Below, piece by piece: positions 10,971-20,330 of a stretch of 33,446 nt of DNA (its first letter is position 1; every line of letters begins with the position of its first letter). The DNA lies in NCBI GenBank assembly GCA_009733575.1, contig ML769927.1, forward strand, positions 1 through 33,446, in the 5' to 3' direction. The notes under the pieces were generated by a model. The model did not search any database, was not told the origin of the DNA, and saw only the letters and a list, made by a program, of their open reading frames with translations. This stretch comes from Gymnopus androsaceus JB14 (taxonomy: Eukaryota; Basidiomycota; Agaricomycetes; Agaricales; Omphalotaceae). The position numbers were made by a program, and so were the translations under genes.

Positions 10971-11524
10971 CAGTGTTGCCAATAATCATGCTTCAGTCTG
11001 ACTGAAGCGTTATGGGGATTGAAATATTTCAATGCATAAGTGAAATGCACTTTTTTGGACCAATATAAAATGAATATTAATGAAGGGGTTAAATTCAAAC
11101 CATCCGAAATTCGAGCTTTCTAAAAGAACAGTTTTCAATGGAACTCTGAAAAAAATAGTTTCAAGGTGGACTGAATGTTTTATTTCACAATAAGGGTAAA
11201 AGCAATTGTTCAAAGAACTGTTCAATTTTTTGCTGAAAGATTGCCTTTCAGTGCCCAATCTGGCACCTGGCAGGGCTGGGCCAAGAATTGGAACATTGTC
11301 TTTTAGGAGCCAGCTGAAATGTCCTTCAAAACAATTAGTTTCACTCCTATTGTGAAATAAAATCATTCATTCAACCCTGAAGCTATTGTTTTCAGAGTTC
11401 AATTGAAACCCGTTTGTTCAGAAGTCTGTGTAAAGTCTAAAAAAGTGCATTTCAGTCATGCATTGAAATATTTTATTTCCCACAATGGTTCAGTTAGACT
11501 GAAGCATAATTATTGGCAGTGTGT
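10971..11524. mobile_element. Long-arm foldback element of about 550 bp
   Basis: The left end CAGTGTTGCCAATAATCATG continues CTTCAGTCTGACTGAAG and TTGAAATATTTCAATGCAT. The right end, read in reverse, gives CACTGCCAATAATTATGC, CTTCAGTCTAACTGAA and AAATATTTCAATGCATG. The pairing continues inward: left ATTTCACAATAAGG near 11180 pairs with right CCTATTGTGAAATAAAAT near 11347. Arms therefore cover most of the element. It has no coding capacity of its own; long frames here are by-products of the palindrome. Confidence 0.75.
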
Positions 11525-11627
11525 CCGGACACATTTTCACCATTTTTCATGATAACATGCCAAAAGTATATGAAAAACTCTGCTCAAATATGAAATGTTC
11601 TGATTAGAAACTATTAGTCAAATTTTG

Positions 11628-11733
11628 AGTGAAAATTAATCATTCAGCTTGACTGAAATGAAAAATATTGACTGAATGATCATTTTTCAGCCAGAAATTC
11701 CATTTTAGTCAAGCTGAAAGATCAGTTTTCACT
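11628..11733. repeat. Inverted repeat with about 34-bp arms
   Basis: Left GAGTGAAAATTAATCATTCA then GCTTGACTGAAATG pairs with right CATTTTAGTCAAGCTGAAAG then ATCAGTTTTCACTC, with a few mismatches and a loop of about 40 bp. Confidence 0.7.
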
Positions 11734-11925
11734 CCTCATGAGCAAATTTTCCCCCCGTATAGATCTTAATCAGTCCGTTTTTCACTTGAGCGGATTTGTG
11801 CTTTTGGTGTGTAAACTGCGCTTCACCCCCTCGGACCCTCACACTGATGAAGACCCACCAGTGAAGATAGTGATGTCGATAACATAATTCATGTGCTGAA
11901 GTATACAGTGACTTATTGTACTGTA

Positions 11926-12587
11926 CAGTGGCGGCAAAAATTAACTGAACAGCTGATATCTCTATAGCACAGCCACATATTGACTTCAAACAAGTTGTAG
12001 ATAGGAGGGAAAGAGTAATCTAATGTCATTTACAAAGTTTTTTCATTACCAAATATGGTAATTCTTGAAATATACAGTAATTTGTGATGAATTTTGAGAG
12101 GTTGCATTCAGAAATTGATTTTTTGCAAAAATGGAGTTCACCACTGAAATCTACATGAAAAACTACCTAGGGTACAAATTTTTCCAATATGAATTCTTAT
12201 GCTTGTTGCCTTAGAATAAAGCTTGCAAAATGGCCATTTTATGCAATTTTGGCCAATTTTAACTTCAAAATGCTAAAAATGGTCACTTTAATTGCAGTAT
12301 AGAGGACTATTGACAGCATCAATTCATATTGGAAAAATTTGTACCCTAGGTAGTTTTTCATCTAGATTTCAGTGGTGAACTTCATTTTTGCAAAAATCAA
12401 TTTCTGAATGCAACCTCTCAAAATTCATCACAAATTACTGTATATTTCAAGAATTAACATATTTGGTAATGAAAAAACTTTGTAAATGACATTAGATTAC
12501 TCTTTCCCTCCTATCTACAACTTGTGAAGTCAATATGTGACTGTGCTGTAGAGATATTGGCTGTTTGGTTAATTTTCGCCGCTAGTG
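11926..12587. mobile_element. Tc1/mariner-type foldback MITE with about 267-bp arms, TA-flanked
   Basis: The left end CAGTGGCGGCAAAAATTAAC is preceded by TA (11924-11925). The right end, in reverse, reads CACTAGCGGCGAAAATTAAC and is followed by TA (12588-12589). Arms run inward to about 12194 and from about 12324, with few mismatches (shared words include AGATAGGAGGGAAAGAGTAA and AAATTTGTACCCTAGGTAG on one strand). The loop of about 130 bp shows no gene. The ends and TA target fit a non-autonomous Tc1/mariner relative. Frames read across the arms (MKSIC...) are structural by-products. Confidence 0.85.
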
Positions 12588-12978
12588 TATTGCAGGTTCT
12601 CTTTCAAGAAGCGATGATTCCAATGAAAAGGGCGGATAAGTATTACTTAGCATTAGTATCAGGGAAAAGAGTGCTTCTAACAAGCCCTGGAGCACTGGGG
12701 AACAATCAAGGGATTTTAACACTCAGTTATTTACCAAGTAACCTTTGGGGAGGTGCACCGGTTCCGTGAGAGAGAGAGGAGATGTGGAGTAAATCAATGT
12801 TGTGCGTGTAGTACATGCACGCGGCTGCGGGAAGAAACAGAAGTAGAAAATAAGTATCAGAAGGAATGCTTGCTAGAGGAGTACATGGATTTTCATTTGC
12901 ACGCAGCATCAGCAAATTGTCAAAGGTATCGCTGTACACAAAACAGCTGGACGTTGCCAATTAGCATGTTCTTCAGCC
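12588..12978. other. No supported gene between MITE and peptide gene 2
   Basis: Frames on both strands are open for 70-100 codons but overlap and show no motif. A short purine-rich GAGAGAGAGAGGAG run occurs near 12768. Confidence 0.5.
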
Positions 12979-13191
12979 TCACTTCTCGGTGGGATCAAGC
13001 ACATAGGCATCATCATCATCATTCAACGGGAAAAAAACCGCTCTTTCTCCCTTGGTCACTGTAGAGTGTGATCATGAGCACATTTGCTTCTCTCCACAGC
13101 ATAAATTAAAAAAGATCTGACCAGAATTAGCGAGCACAGTGCTGGCCCAAACCACAACAATAAGGAGTCTAAACGCCGTAGGAGCTCGCAT
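12979..13191 (-). CDS. Small secreted peptide precursor, copy 2 (paralogue of 8167-8368)
   Basis: Exon 1 is 13191-13122, exactly 70 nt as in copy 1, encoding MRAPTAFRLLIVVVWASTVL followed by ANS. The phase-1 intron starts GTCAGATC. The better acceptor (CTCTACAG) starts exon 2 at 13058 and gives 49 residues (VTKGERAVFFPL, DDDD, AYVLDPTEK). An acceptor at the position used by copy 1 (GGGAG) would start at 13046 and give 45 residues. The stop is 12979-12981. An upstream intron (13258-13203, GTACGT..CACAG) ends 11 nt before the ATG, mirroring copy 1. Shared features are the signal peptide, the GTCAGAT donor and the ending (D/N)AY(A/V)LD(L/P)TEK. A GAT repeat has lengthened an Asp run before AYVLD. 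There is no Cys, no CaaX ending and no clear KR Kex2 site. Function unknown. Confidence 0.6.
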
Positions 13192-13258
13192 TCTAAACGC
13201 AACTGTGGTCAATACAAGGTAAATAATGAAAAGAAGCGTTGAAATTATGACCACGTAC

Positions 13259-13754
13259 GAGTAAAGATACCTTGGGAGTGGTCTTTGGCACCTAGTATAT
13301 CTATTGTGGTCTTATAACTCGATGATTTGTCACTGTGAGTATGATGCTATTTTAAGCTCAATTCAAGACTATTATTTTTGCCGAGTGCCGTTGCTCGCCA
13401 CGGCTTCCGATTGGAAATTAGTATTTACTGTATATACGTCAATCCCCCATCCGTTTGCCTCCCGACTCCCACCACGAGGTTCAAACGGAAACTCTGCCTT
13501 CTCTCGGGTGACGCCGATCGAACCCGTGTATCACAACACATGATTTCCCACCTACTGCTCACAACTATCAACTATGATTTATTACACCCAATGAAGAACA
13601 AACGTACACACCAACTGCCAAAGCTGGGAAATAAGGCAATGGCATCATGATTCTGATACGGAATGGATGGAAGATCACAAGCTGATACCGGTCACGGAAA
13701 GCGTACAAATCAAGATCCAGTTTCGTAAAGCGACTTGCATGCTTCCTCCTCGCA
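13259..13754. promoter_or_regulatory. Divergent intergenic region: peptide gene 2 and GNAT gene
   Basis: About 500 bp lie between the first exon of peptide gene 2 (minus) and the GNAT start (plus). Both genes would be transcribed outward from it. No clear TATA box or repeated operator is seen. Confidence 0.4.
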
Positions 13755-14545
13755 ATGTCAGCGACTTCAGAGTACCCAAGCCTTCACCTCCATCTTCGCC
13801 CCGCCACTCTCTCCGACTTATCTCAGATAACATCTCTTGTATTGCCTCAGGTCTCACACGATGGTTTCCATGATTATTTCTTCCCTCACCAAGACCGCTA
13901 TCCCGGCGATTTTGTTTTTTGGTGGAAGAGGTACTTCAGGGACATTATTTTACGACCGTACACTGTCGTTCTACTGGCCGAGGATCTGGAACAGAAAATA
14001 CATGGAATAGCCGTGTGGATGTATGCCCCTAAAGCGACGGGAGGAAATGCTGATGATGTACCAGAACCGAGAGGGCTAGATATCGCGAAAGATTCATGGT
14101 TTGAAGGTACAAGACCTACTACTACTACTACTATTGGCTAATTTTCATATTTTCCGCTTCCTATATAGTCATTCGAAGACGTATCTACGGTTGGGTAGAT
14201 GTTATAACAGATATCATCCACCCCAACCGTTCCATAGATCCTATTTCTCTCCAAGAATGGAACAAGACAGTCATTGACATGGGCAAAAGGCTATGGAGCG
14301 GCAATGGTCGTGTTCACTGGTTTTCAGCCGAATTTTTTACTTCGAAGGACCCCGAATTGGATAAGAGAGCTATGGCTTCTCTTTTGCTCGGTTGGGGAAT
14401 TCAGCAGTCCAAAGTAGATGTTGTTTCAACCTTTGTACTGACATTGGTCTCCTTGAGAGATCTGTATGAGGGTGTGGGATTCCAGCTTGTTGATGAGGTG
14501 GAGTGTGGGCCTTCCAGTTGTATAGTAATGAAGTATCAGGATTGA
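13755..14545 (+). CDS. GNAT-fold N-acetyltransferase
   Basis: Two exons, 13755-14106 and 14169-14545, with a phase-1 intron (GTACAAG..TATAG); 242 residues, intact. The N-terminus LRPATLSDLSQITSLVLPQV is the usual first strand and helix of fungal GNAT proteins; GDFVFWWKRYF and IHGIAVWMY follow. The CoA-binding region sits near residues 180-195 (DKRAMASLLLGWGI) and the terminal LYEGVGF near 216-222 matches the conserved LYxxxGF. The usual Q/RxxGxG/A loop is degenerate here (KRAMAS), which raises doubt about normal acetyl-CoA binding. Acetyl-CoA-dependent transfer to a small molecule or peptide is the family role; the substrate is unknown. It lies divergent to peptide gene 2 at the edge of the gene island. 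The ATG at 13755 is the first that keeps the whole domain. Confidence 0.85.
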
Positions 14546-14820
14546 GAAATTATTGCTCTTGTATGTTTTATCTGTCATTGAGAAAGCCAGGAACTGCATA
14601 TGACAGGATAATCCTATAACTAGAGCTCTAGTAAGCTTGGGATAATCCTAATGACCAAGTATACTAAGCTTGGATAAGATGGGATAGGATGTTCTTCTTG
14701 CATGTCATGGATAAGGTAGGATGTGATAGGATGCGATGGGATGCTATTTGAGTTTTTCCTTGTTTAGGGTGCTCCATCCCATCTTACTATACACTAGCTC
14801 AAATTTTACAAATTCATTGA

Positions 14821-14965
14821 TTCCTATCCTATCCTAAGTACATTGCATCCTGTTATACATACTGATCCTATCCTATCCTAAGTACAGTGCATCCTGTTGT
14901 TTGTACTAATCCTATCTTATCCTAAGTATATCATATCCTGTTACACTAATAGTCTTATCCTATCT
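14821..14965. repeat. About 50-bp tandem repeat, three copies
   Basis: The unit TCCTATCCTATCCTAAGTAC followed by (A/T)(T/G)TGCATCCTGTT and a variable TACT segment is repeated about three times, with increasing divergence. Confidence 0.75.
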
Positions 14966-15171
14966 TAGCTACACCCAACTCATCCTATCCTATCCTATCC
15001 TATCCATTTAGGTCATAAGGTCCAATTATCTATGATGGCAGTGGGAGATGCAATTTGGTGTGTAAACAATGAGAGAGAGAGAGAGAGGGATGAGAGCTCG
15101 CAAAAGACACCCTGCAAAGAATGTAAGCACAGAACAGCACCCAAGTAACATGAAAATACTTATACAGCATT

Positions 15172-15492
15172 TTATTTCAAACCGTGAAGACTGCAAAATG
15201 GCATCTTCGAGGTTAATGTGACTGTAAAGAATGGAGGAATATAAATGCACACCTTTGCATATTCAGCATCACTAATGAGAGCTGTAGAGGCTCGCTGCAG
15301 CGGAGCCTGGTAAGGACAACACTGAGCCGGAACTTTGGGGGAAGATGGAAGTAAAAAGTAAGTTCGAAACGCCATTTTTTGACGGAATTTGAATGCCGTG
15401 ATCATGCGACAATGTTGATTGGTTTCAATCGCACGAATTCCTGTCAATGTCAACTCGGTGTCAACAACGACTTGACTTTGTACCATCGCCAT
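15172..15492 (-). CDS. Unidentified 106-residue ORF inside the GGATA element
   Basis: Open from an ATG in a good context (GAGAGATGGCGATGG) to TGA. It begins MAMVQSQVVVDTELTLTG and continues FRTYFLLPSSPKVPAQ and LQRASTALISDAEYAK. A possible donor (GTGTGC) follows SDAEYAK, so the true gene may splice there. No motif is recognised. It sits alone in the unique core between two repeat arrays, suggesting cargo captured by the element or a host gene that the element surrounds. It may also be non-coding. Confidence 0.3.
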   Translation of the reverse strand: MAMVQSQVVVDTELTLTGIRAIETNQHCRMITAFKFRQKMAFRTYFLLPSSPKVPAQCCPYQAPLQRASTALISDAEYAKVCIYIPPFFTVTLTSKMPFCSLHGLK

Positions 15493-15756
15493 CTCTCCTT
15501 CACCCCGTTCTCACCAGCGACTTTCTCCCCGACCATTCAGCTCACTGACTTTGGTATGTACACAGTAATTTTATCTTCTCTTAATGCTTCTATTCAATCA
15601 TCATTGTAGTTTATTGGATGTTTGACTCTCGAATGTACAATATACATGCTTCAGTTCATTGAGGTCAACAGCACTCAAAATCCAGGACTCAAGGGAAGAA
15701 TAGGATACTGGTATGTTGTTGCTGTACTTTTCCAACTACTTTCAATTGCCTATCCT

Positions 15757-16140
15757 ATCCTTACATTCCAGTAGTGTGAACAGTCTTACACCAAGTATTC
15801 TGACCCATCCCATCCCATCCTATCCTTACATTAGTGTGAATAGTCTTACACCAAGTATTCTAACCCATCCCATCTTATCCTATATTAACATTACAGTAGT
15901 ATGGATAGTGCTATCCCAACTATTCCATCCCATCCCATCCTATCCTATCCTTATATTACAGTAGTATGAATAGTCCTATCCCAGCTATTCCATCCCATCC
16001 TATCCCATCACATCCTTACATTACATTAGTATGAATAGTCCTATCCTAAGTACTCCATCCTATCATATCCTATCCTATCCTTACATTAAAGTAATATGAA
16101 TGCTCCTATTCCAAGTATTCCATCCTATCCTATCCTTCAT
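15757..16140. repeat. 60-65-bp minisatellite, about six copies
   Basis: Each unit has the form CCTTACATTACAGTAGTATG, AATAGTCCTATCCCA, AGTATTCCATCC, then two to four CCTAT/CCCAT words. Copies are clearly related but diverged. Confidence 0.85.
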
Positions 16141-16324
16141 AAATGAAATGGTTTATCATCCTAGCCTAATCTTATCTGTGGTGCAATCATACAATGGCTA
16201 TAACAAGTTCAATCCTATCCCATCCCATTCTATCCTATCCTACTATATGGTGCAAAAATTGGAAAGCTTAGTCACTAGGATTAGCGCAACTTTACTAGAA
16301 CTGTAGTCTTAGGATAATCCTAAG

Positions 16325-17092
16325 AGATGTGAAGATTGGGAAAGCTTTGATTACTCAAAACTACCCACATTGTTTCTTAGGTGGATGTGATTCAATGCTA
16401 TCAATAATGGACTCTTTGCAAATCCTGCTCAGATGACCAGCAGGCAAGGAGTGTTCAACCCACTAGGTTCCAATATGACCTTGCTTTTTGGTCATAAGGA
16501 TTCTTGAAGCTCTCCCCTCTTTCTACAACCCTAAGGCAATACTCTCCCACACTCCAGAGCATTTCAACTCCAAATTTGTATTCTGTACCTATTTTTTCCT
16601 CCTTCTGAACATATCCATAGCTGCACCTAGCACACTGCAATACCAACAAGCTCTGGCTTCAATGCTTGTCTCTGTGCATTGGGATCATTCAGCTGGGCAG
16701 GCTCCAGCCATTTCTGAAGCATTTGATGATGTTAAGTGATGAGAACCCCTGCATAGAATACAAGGCACTGAGGGAAGTCAATCTGCTGAAATTTATAGTA
16801 ATTCTTCATCACAAGTTTTTGTACTTTTTAAGCAAAGAAAGCATGAAATTCATCCACCATCAAACGAAATTCATGTAAGAAATTAATGAATCCTTTGTCG
16901 TGAATTTCCGATTAAATATGACCAATTTCAATCAAAATTTTATCAATCAGGAGTAGTGAATAGAATACCCTGGGACAACAGGCTATTAATTTTCATACAA
17001 CTTTGTAATGTACATTCACAGTGAATTTAATATCTAAACACTTTGATATTTTACTCTGCTTCATCATTGTCTACACTGGGCAAGGCACCATG
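16325..17092. other. No supported gene
   Basis: AT-rich spacer between the GGATA element and the repeat-borne pseudogene. Short overlapping frames only (for example 16488-16739 plus), with no motif. Confidence 0.5.
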
Positions 17093-18080
17093 TCAATGAA
17101 TACCATCTGCGGCAATGGAACCATTGCTGTCACTGCTGTTATCATTGTCACCAGATCCATTGATATCCTGATTCCCAGCATCCTTCTCACCGTGTTCGTC
17201 CCATTGGTGTCCGTTATAATGACAGTTGCTACTTTCACTGGCTTTGCAGCCTTGAAAGGAATTGGGGTTGCCTTTCGTTCAATTGTACAAGCGTGCATTG
17301 CCAAATGAATGGTGTGCTATGAACTTGACAGCCCACTGGTTCTTGAACTTCTTGAGGTCAGGTACCGCTTCTTCAGCCTACATGATACATATTAGTGATG
17401 CAAAGACTAGTAAAGAAAAGAATTTGTGACATACTGCATCATAGAGTCTAGACTTTGAGCCCTTGCTTGAGCCACTTGCAATCATTCTGGCACTTCTAGG
17501 TGATTTGGGGTCCATCATAGCAGTGAGCATGGCATTACGGATGGTTGTCTGCAAATATAAAGTGAACAGTGGAATGGTATAGAATTTGGGCTACCTACAC
17601 AGGTGCTGTTCCATTTAAGCTTCTTGGCGGGGTCAGAAAGATCAAGGTACTTGCAAATATCAGCAATTTTGATATGGCTGAGGTTCGAAGGATGTGGGAT
17701 TGAGCGAATAGTAGCTTCCTGTCCTTCAGTTCCATGATTCTGTTGTTGCTGGAGATCCCAAATGGCAGTGTCTCATTCCCCATGTAGCTGGTTGGATAAC
17801 TCTAGAATAGCAAAGAATTACAGATATAATTGACTTCATTGCAGCATAACACACCTTTGAGAGTTCAGGTTGCTTCACTATCATCCTTGTTGATGACTGT
17901 GAGTGCCTCTGTCTTCTCTAGTCTCCTTCTCTCCTTCCATTCTTTCTTCCATTGCTTTTGTAGAGCCTTTTCGGCAGTGCTCTCTTTGTGAGAAGTATCA
18001 ATTTCCTTCTGTTTTGCTGTGGGGTTACTGATATGAGAGGGACAATGGTTACGATTTTCTTTGGGACTATTGTGGGCCAT
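17093..18080 (-). pseudogene. Repeat-borne four-exon gene of unknown function, broken
   Basis: Spliced reading: 18080-17855, 17801-17599, 17548-17435, 17377-17093, about 276 codons. The first part is a charged, probably helical stretch (KALQKQWKKEWKERRRLEK). Then come IKIADICKYLDLSDPAKKLK, NAMLTAMMDPKSPRSARMIA, SKGSKSRLYDA, and AEEAVPDLKKFKNQWAVKFI. A Ser/Asn/Asp-rich tail (GDNDNSSDSNGS) ends at TGA 17095-17093. In-frame TGA codons occur at 17867-17865, 17775-17773 and 17281-17279. I do not recognise the family. That it is repetitive is shown by the unbroken match of its exon-3 end, intron 3 and exon-4 start to 33352-33446. A repeat-associated gene of unknown role is the safest call. Confidence 0.55.
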
Positions 18081-18255
18081 ATTAGTTGTAGATCGGAATT
18101 TGGGCTTTCATTGTTTGTGTTTTATGCTGCATGTAGTTACTTGATGTCAGAAGACATCAGAACAGGGTTCAGTGACATTGAGAGCAGAATGGACATGGAC
18201 AAAGTATAGCCTGTACAAAGCTCAGGGATGGTGTTGGTTAAGCAAGGTTGTGGTG

Positions 18256-19325
18256 CATCAGCAAAAATGGGTTAAACCTGCAGTGACCTAAGGAACCTAG
18301 GCTACCCTGGTCACCCTGGTCACCTTGGGTCTCCCAGGCTACCCCAGGCTAACTTAGGCTACCTCAGGTTACCTCAGGTTCCTCAGGTTAGCTCAGGTTA
18401 ACTCAGGTTTACTCAGGTTGCCTCAAATTCCCAAAGTTTATTCCTAAATCCTAGGCAACCTAGGTGGATCATTCTATTTGGCAACCCCCTTGTTGCGAAA
18501 CAACCCCCTAACAACCCTCTAATGATCACGTGATCTCCGGTCACTCCAAACGTTCACCGTTCAGCGCTAGTATTTTAATAATATAATCTGAGTAATTTTA
18601 TAGTGGCAGATTGGGGCGGAAAAAATTAAGTTGGGGGCGGGATATGTGTCCACTGGCACTTTTAGGCTTTAGCTCAAGGGGCGTTCAGCATTTAAATGGC
18701 AAACGTGATGCCTAGCTTCCGCATTTGGTGACAGCTAGGTGGTCAACATAAGGGATCCTAAGATTCAGTTATTAAAATATTCACGAGATAAGTTATTGCT
18801 TCATCTCATTCATTCAACATTGGTGTGATGCGCCCTGAAGCCGCAACTCTCATTTGTGACGGTGACTACCAGGTTCGGTCATTGCCATGGTAGTGTGGAT
18901 TGGACAGCTTACCAGCAATTTACAACAATGGCACTACATCTGCCACTTCGATGCCAAATGCCTCTCGCTTGAGTTGCTGGGGCCAAGCTGGGGCTCTTCC
19001 GGGGAGTAGTCGGCATGTTGCTATGGCCGCCAACTCAATTATACAATATTTATTTTAACATACTGTATATATGTATTATTGTAGTGTGACCCATTAAGTC
19101 TCCGTTGTAACCGCTGGTGTTACATGGGGTTGTTGGAGGGTTGTTGTGCAACAACAGGGTTGCTGAATAGAATAATTCAACCTAGGTCACCTCAAGGAAA
19201 CTGAGGCAGTCTAGGCAACCTAAGTGGCCTAGGAGACCTAGGTATCCTTAGGTTCCCTTAAGTTTATTTAGGTCATTGTGGGTCAACCCAAAGTCAGTTC
19301 TGGGTCCAGACCATTTTTCCTGATG
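18256..19325. mobile_element. ACCTNAGGT-array element, copy A
   Basis: The left end CATCAGCAAAAATGGG pairs with the right end, in reverse CATCAGGAAAAATGGTC. Inside both ends lie arrays of ACCTCAGGTT/ACCTAGGC-like words (18280-18480 and 19165-19265). Further inward is a second inverted pair (GGCAACCCCCTTGTTGC near 18480; its mirror GCAACAACAGGGTTGC near 19148). The core (18540-19110) has no recognised gene. Both flanks carry TG next to the ends, a possible 2-bp duplication. Copy B is at 31453-32452. Confidence 0.65.
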
Positions 19326-19339
19326 TGGTTTGAGCCTAA

Positions 19340-19620
19340 GCTCCACTTGAGTGCTTAATCACTTGAATCATGGTCATTGGCAGCATATGCCATTGCATCT
19401 CCAACACATACTGGTGAAACCTACAACTCCGAGGGCAAGATGGAAGCGGCTGAAAAAATCACTGTGGCTACCAAAGCTAGACTTGTGCAAGACACTGAGT
19501 TTATCATTGGTATGGAAACTATCCTCATACATGAATCAAATGATTCTAACTATCTGGGTCCCAGATTCTTACTGGATCTACCATCATTGGTAGCATTGAA
19601 GATGGCCATTCCATTCTGAA
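19340..19620 (+). other. Unidentified coding-like fragment
   Basis: A frame from 19377 reads AAYAIASPTHTGETYNSEGK, then EAAEKITVATKARLV and PRFLLDLPSLVALKMAIPF before TGA. Composition looks protein-like but no family is recognised and there is no gene context. Confidence 0.2.
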
Positions 19621-19851
19621 GAGGCAAGGCCCATCTCCAGCACTACCAACTCTTCCTCTGCTCCCATCACCATTGCCATTGGGCATTCTTAGCTTCTCTT
19701 ATTTCCAAATCTAATCAAATTCATTCTAAACTGGTAAAACGGTCCGACAATTCCGTTTCTCATTTTCTGAGAAGTAAATCAGACACCCTCTAACATAATA
19801 CTGTATCATTTTGATTAAGTGTTCATGGGATTTTGTGCATTACGCATTGGT

Positions 19852-20330
19852 TGTTGAAAGGATTGCTTAGATCATAGTGTTTATCACATGTCAATCATAC
19901 AACTCCTTGAAGCATTGATCATATATTACTTATGTGTCATATACAGCAATGCTACTGCATATGCTGATTCATTATTTTACTTGCTCTAGTTATGCTATTC
20001 ACTAGTTACTCTCTTATGATCATAGTAGTGCGTCTTACCATTCTGCACACAACAGACTGTCTATACATATACCACATTGCAGGGACTATTATGAACATGT
20101 ATGCTTACCAATACTATGTTTATTATTACATCTAGGGTACTGTATAGTTCATTAGATATTTAGTATATAAGCTGTAGCCATTCTACCTACAGTCTCTATT
20201 GTTCTACATACTACTGTCTCACAGATATACAGGACAATCTAACTCTTCTCTTCAATCCTCTTATACACTCAGGTTAGTATTGTGGTTTCACCATTTGGAC
20301 TTACATGCTGTTCAACAGGTTATGGGCCCC
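19852..20330 (+). mobile_element. Solitary copia-type LTR with adjoining primer-binding site
   Basis: The 466-bp LTR (19852-20317) starts TGTTGA and ends TCAACA, perfect short inverted termini. It contains a TATA-like AGTATATAAGC at about 20160 and is followed at once by GGTTATGGGCCCC (20318-20330). This is the same half-tRNA-type primer-binding site as in the main copia element at 21916. No gag-pol follows, so it is a truncated element. Confidence 0.65.

Larger units (their letters stand above)
14605..16324. mobile_element. Inverted-repeat element built of GGATA/TATCC repeats
   Basis: The left end AGGATAATCCTATAACTAGA continues with CTCTAGTAAGCTTGGGATAA. The right end, in reverse, reads AGGATTATCCTAAGACTACA, then TTCTAGTAAAG and CTAATCCTAGTGACTAAGC. 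The ends are imperfect inverted repeats of about 60 bp starting with a palindromic AGGATNATCCT. Between them, degenerate GGATA (left 160 bp) and TATCC arrays flank a unique core of about 700 bp (15010-15700) that holds an unidentified ORF. It starts about 60 bp after the GNAT stop. Superfamily not recognised; no clear target duplication. Confidence 0.6.

Noticed and set aside
11010..11366. 118-codon minus-strand frame
   Set aside because: It lies entirely within the arms and loop of the foldback element; open only because of palindromic AT-rich sequence.
11729..12769. Two related frames beginning MKSIC on opposite strands
   Set aside because: They are the two inverted arms of the TA-flanked MITE read outward, not paralogous genes.
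8167..13191. Mating-type B locus (pheromone precursors plus STE3 receptor)
   Set aside because: The small peptides have a cleavable signal peptide and end in TEK, not a CaaX box. The 7TM protein carries VWRVFALWG and GIAPTLLVIRV of another family rather than STE3 features.
17021..17308. 95-codon hydrophobic plus-strand frame
   Set aside because: Antisense of the last exon of the repeat-borne gene; hydrophobicity is a by-product of its Asp/Asn-rich tail read in reverse.
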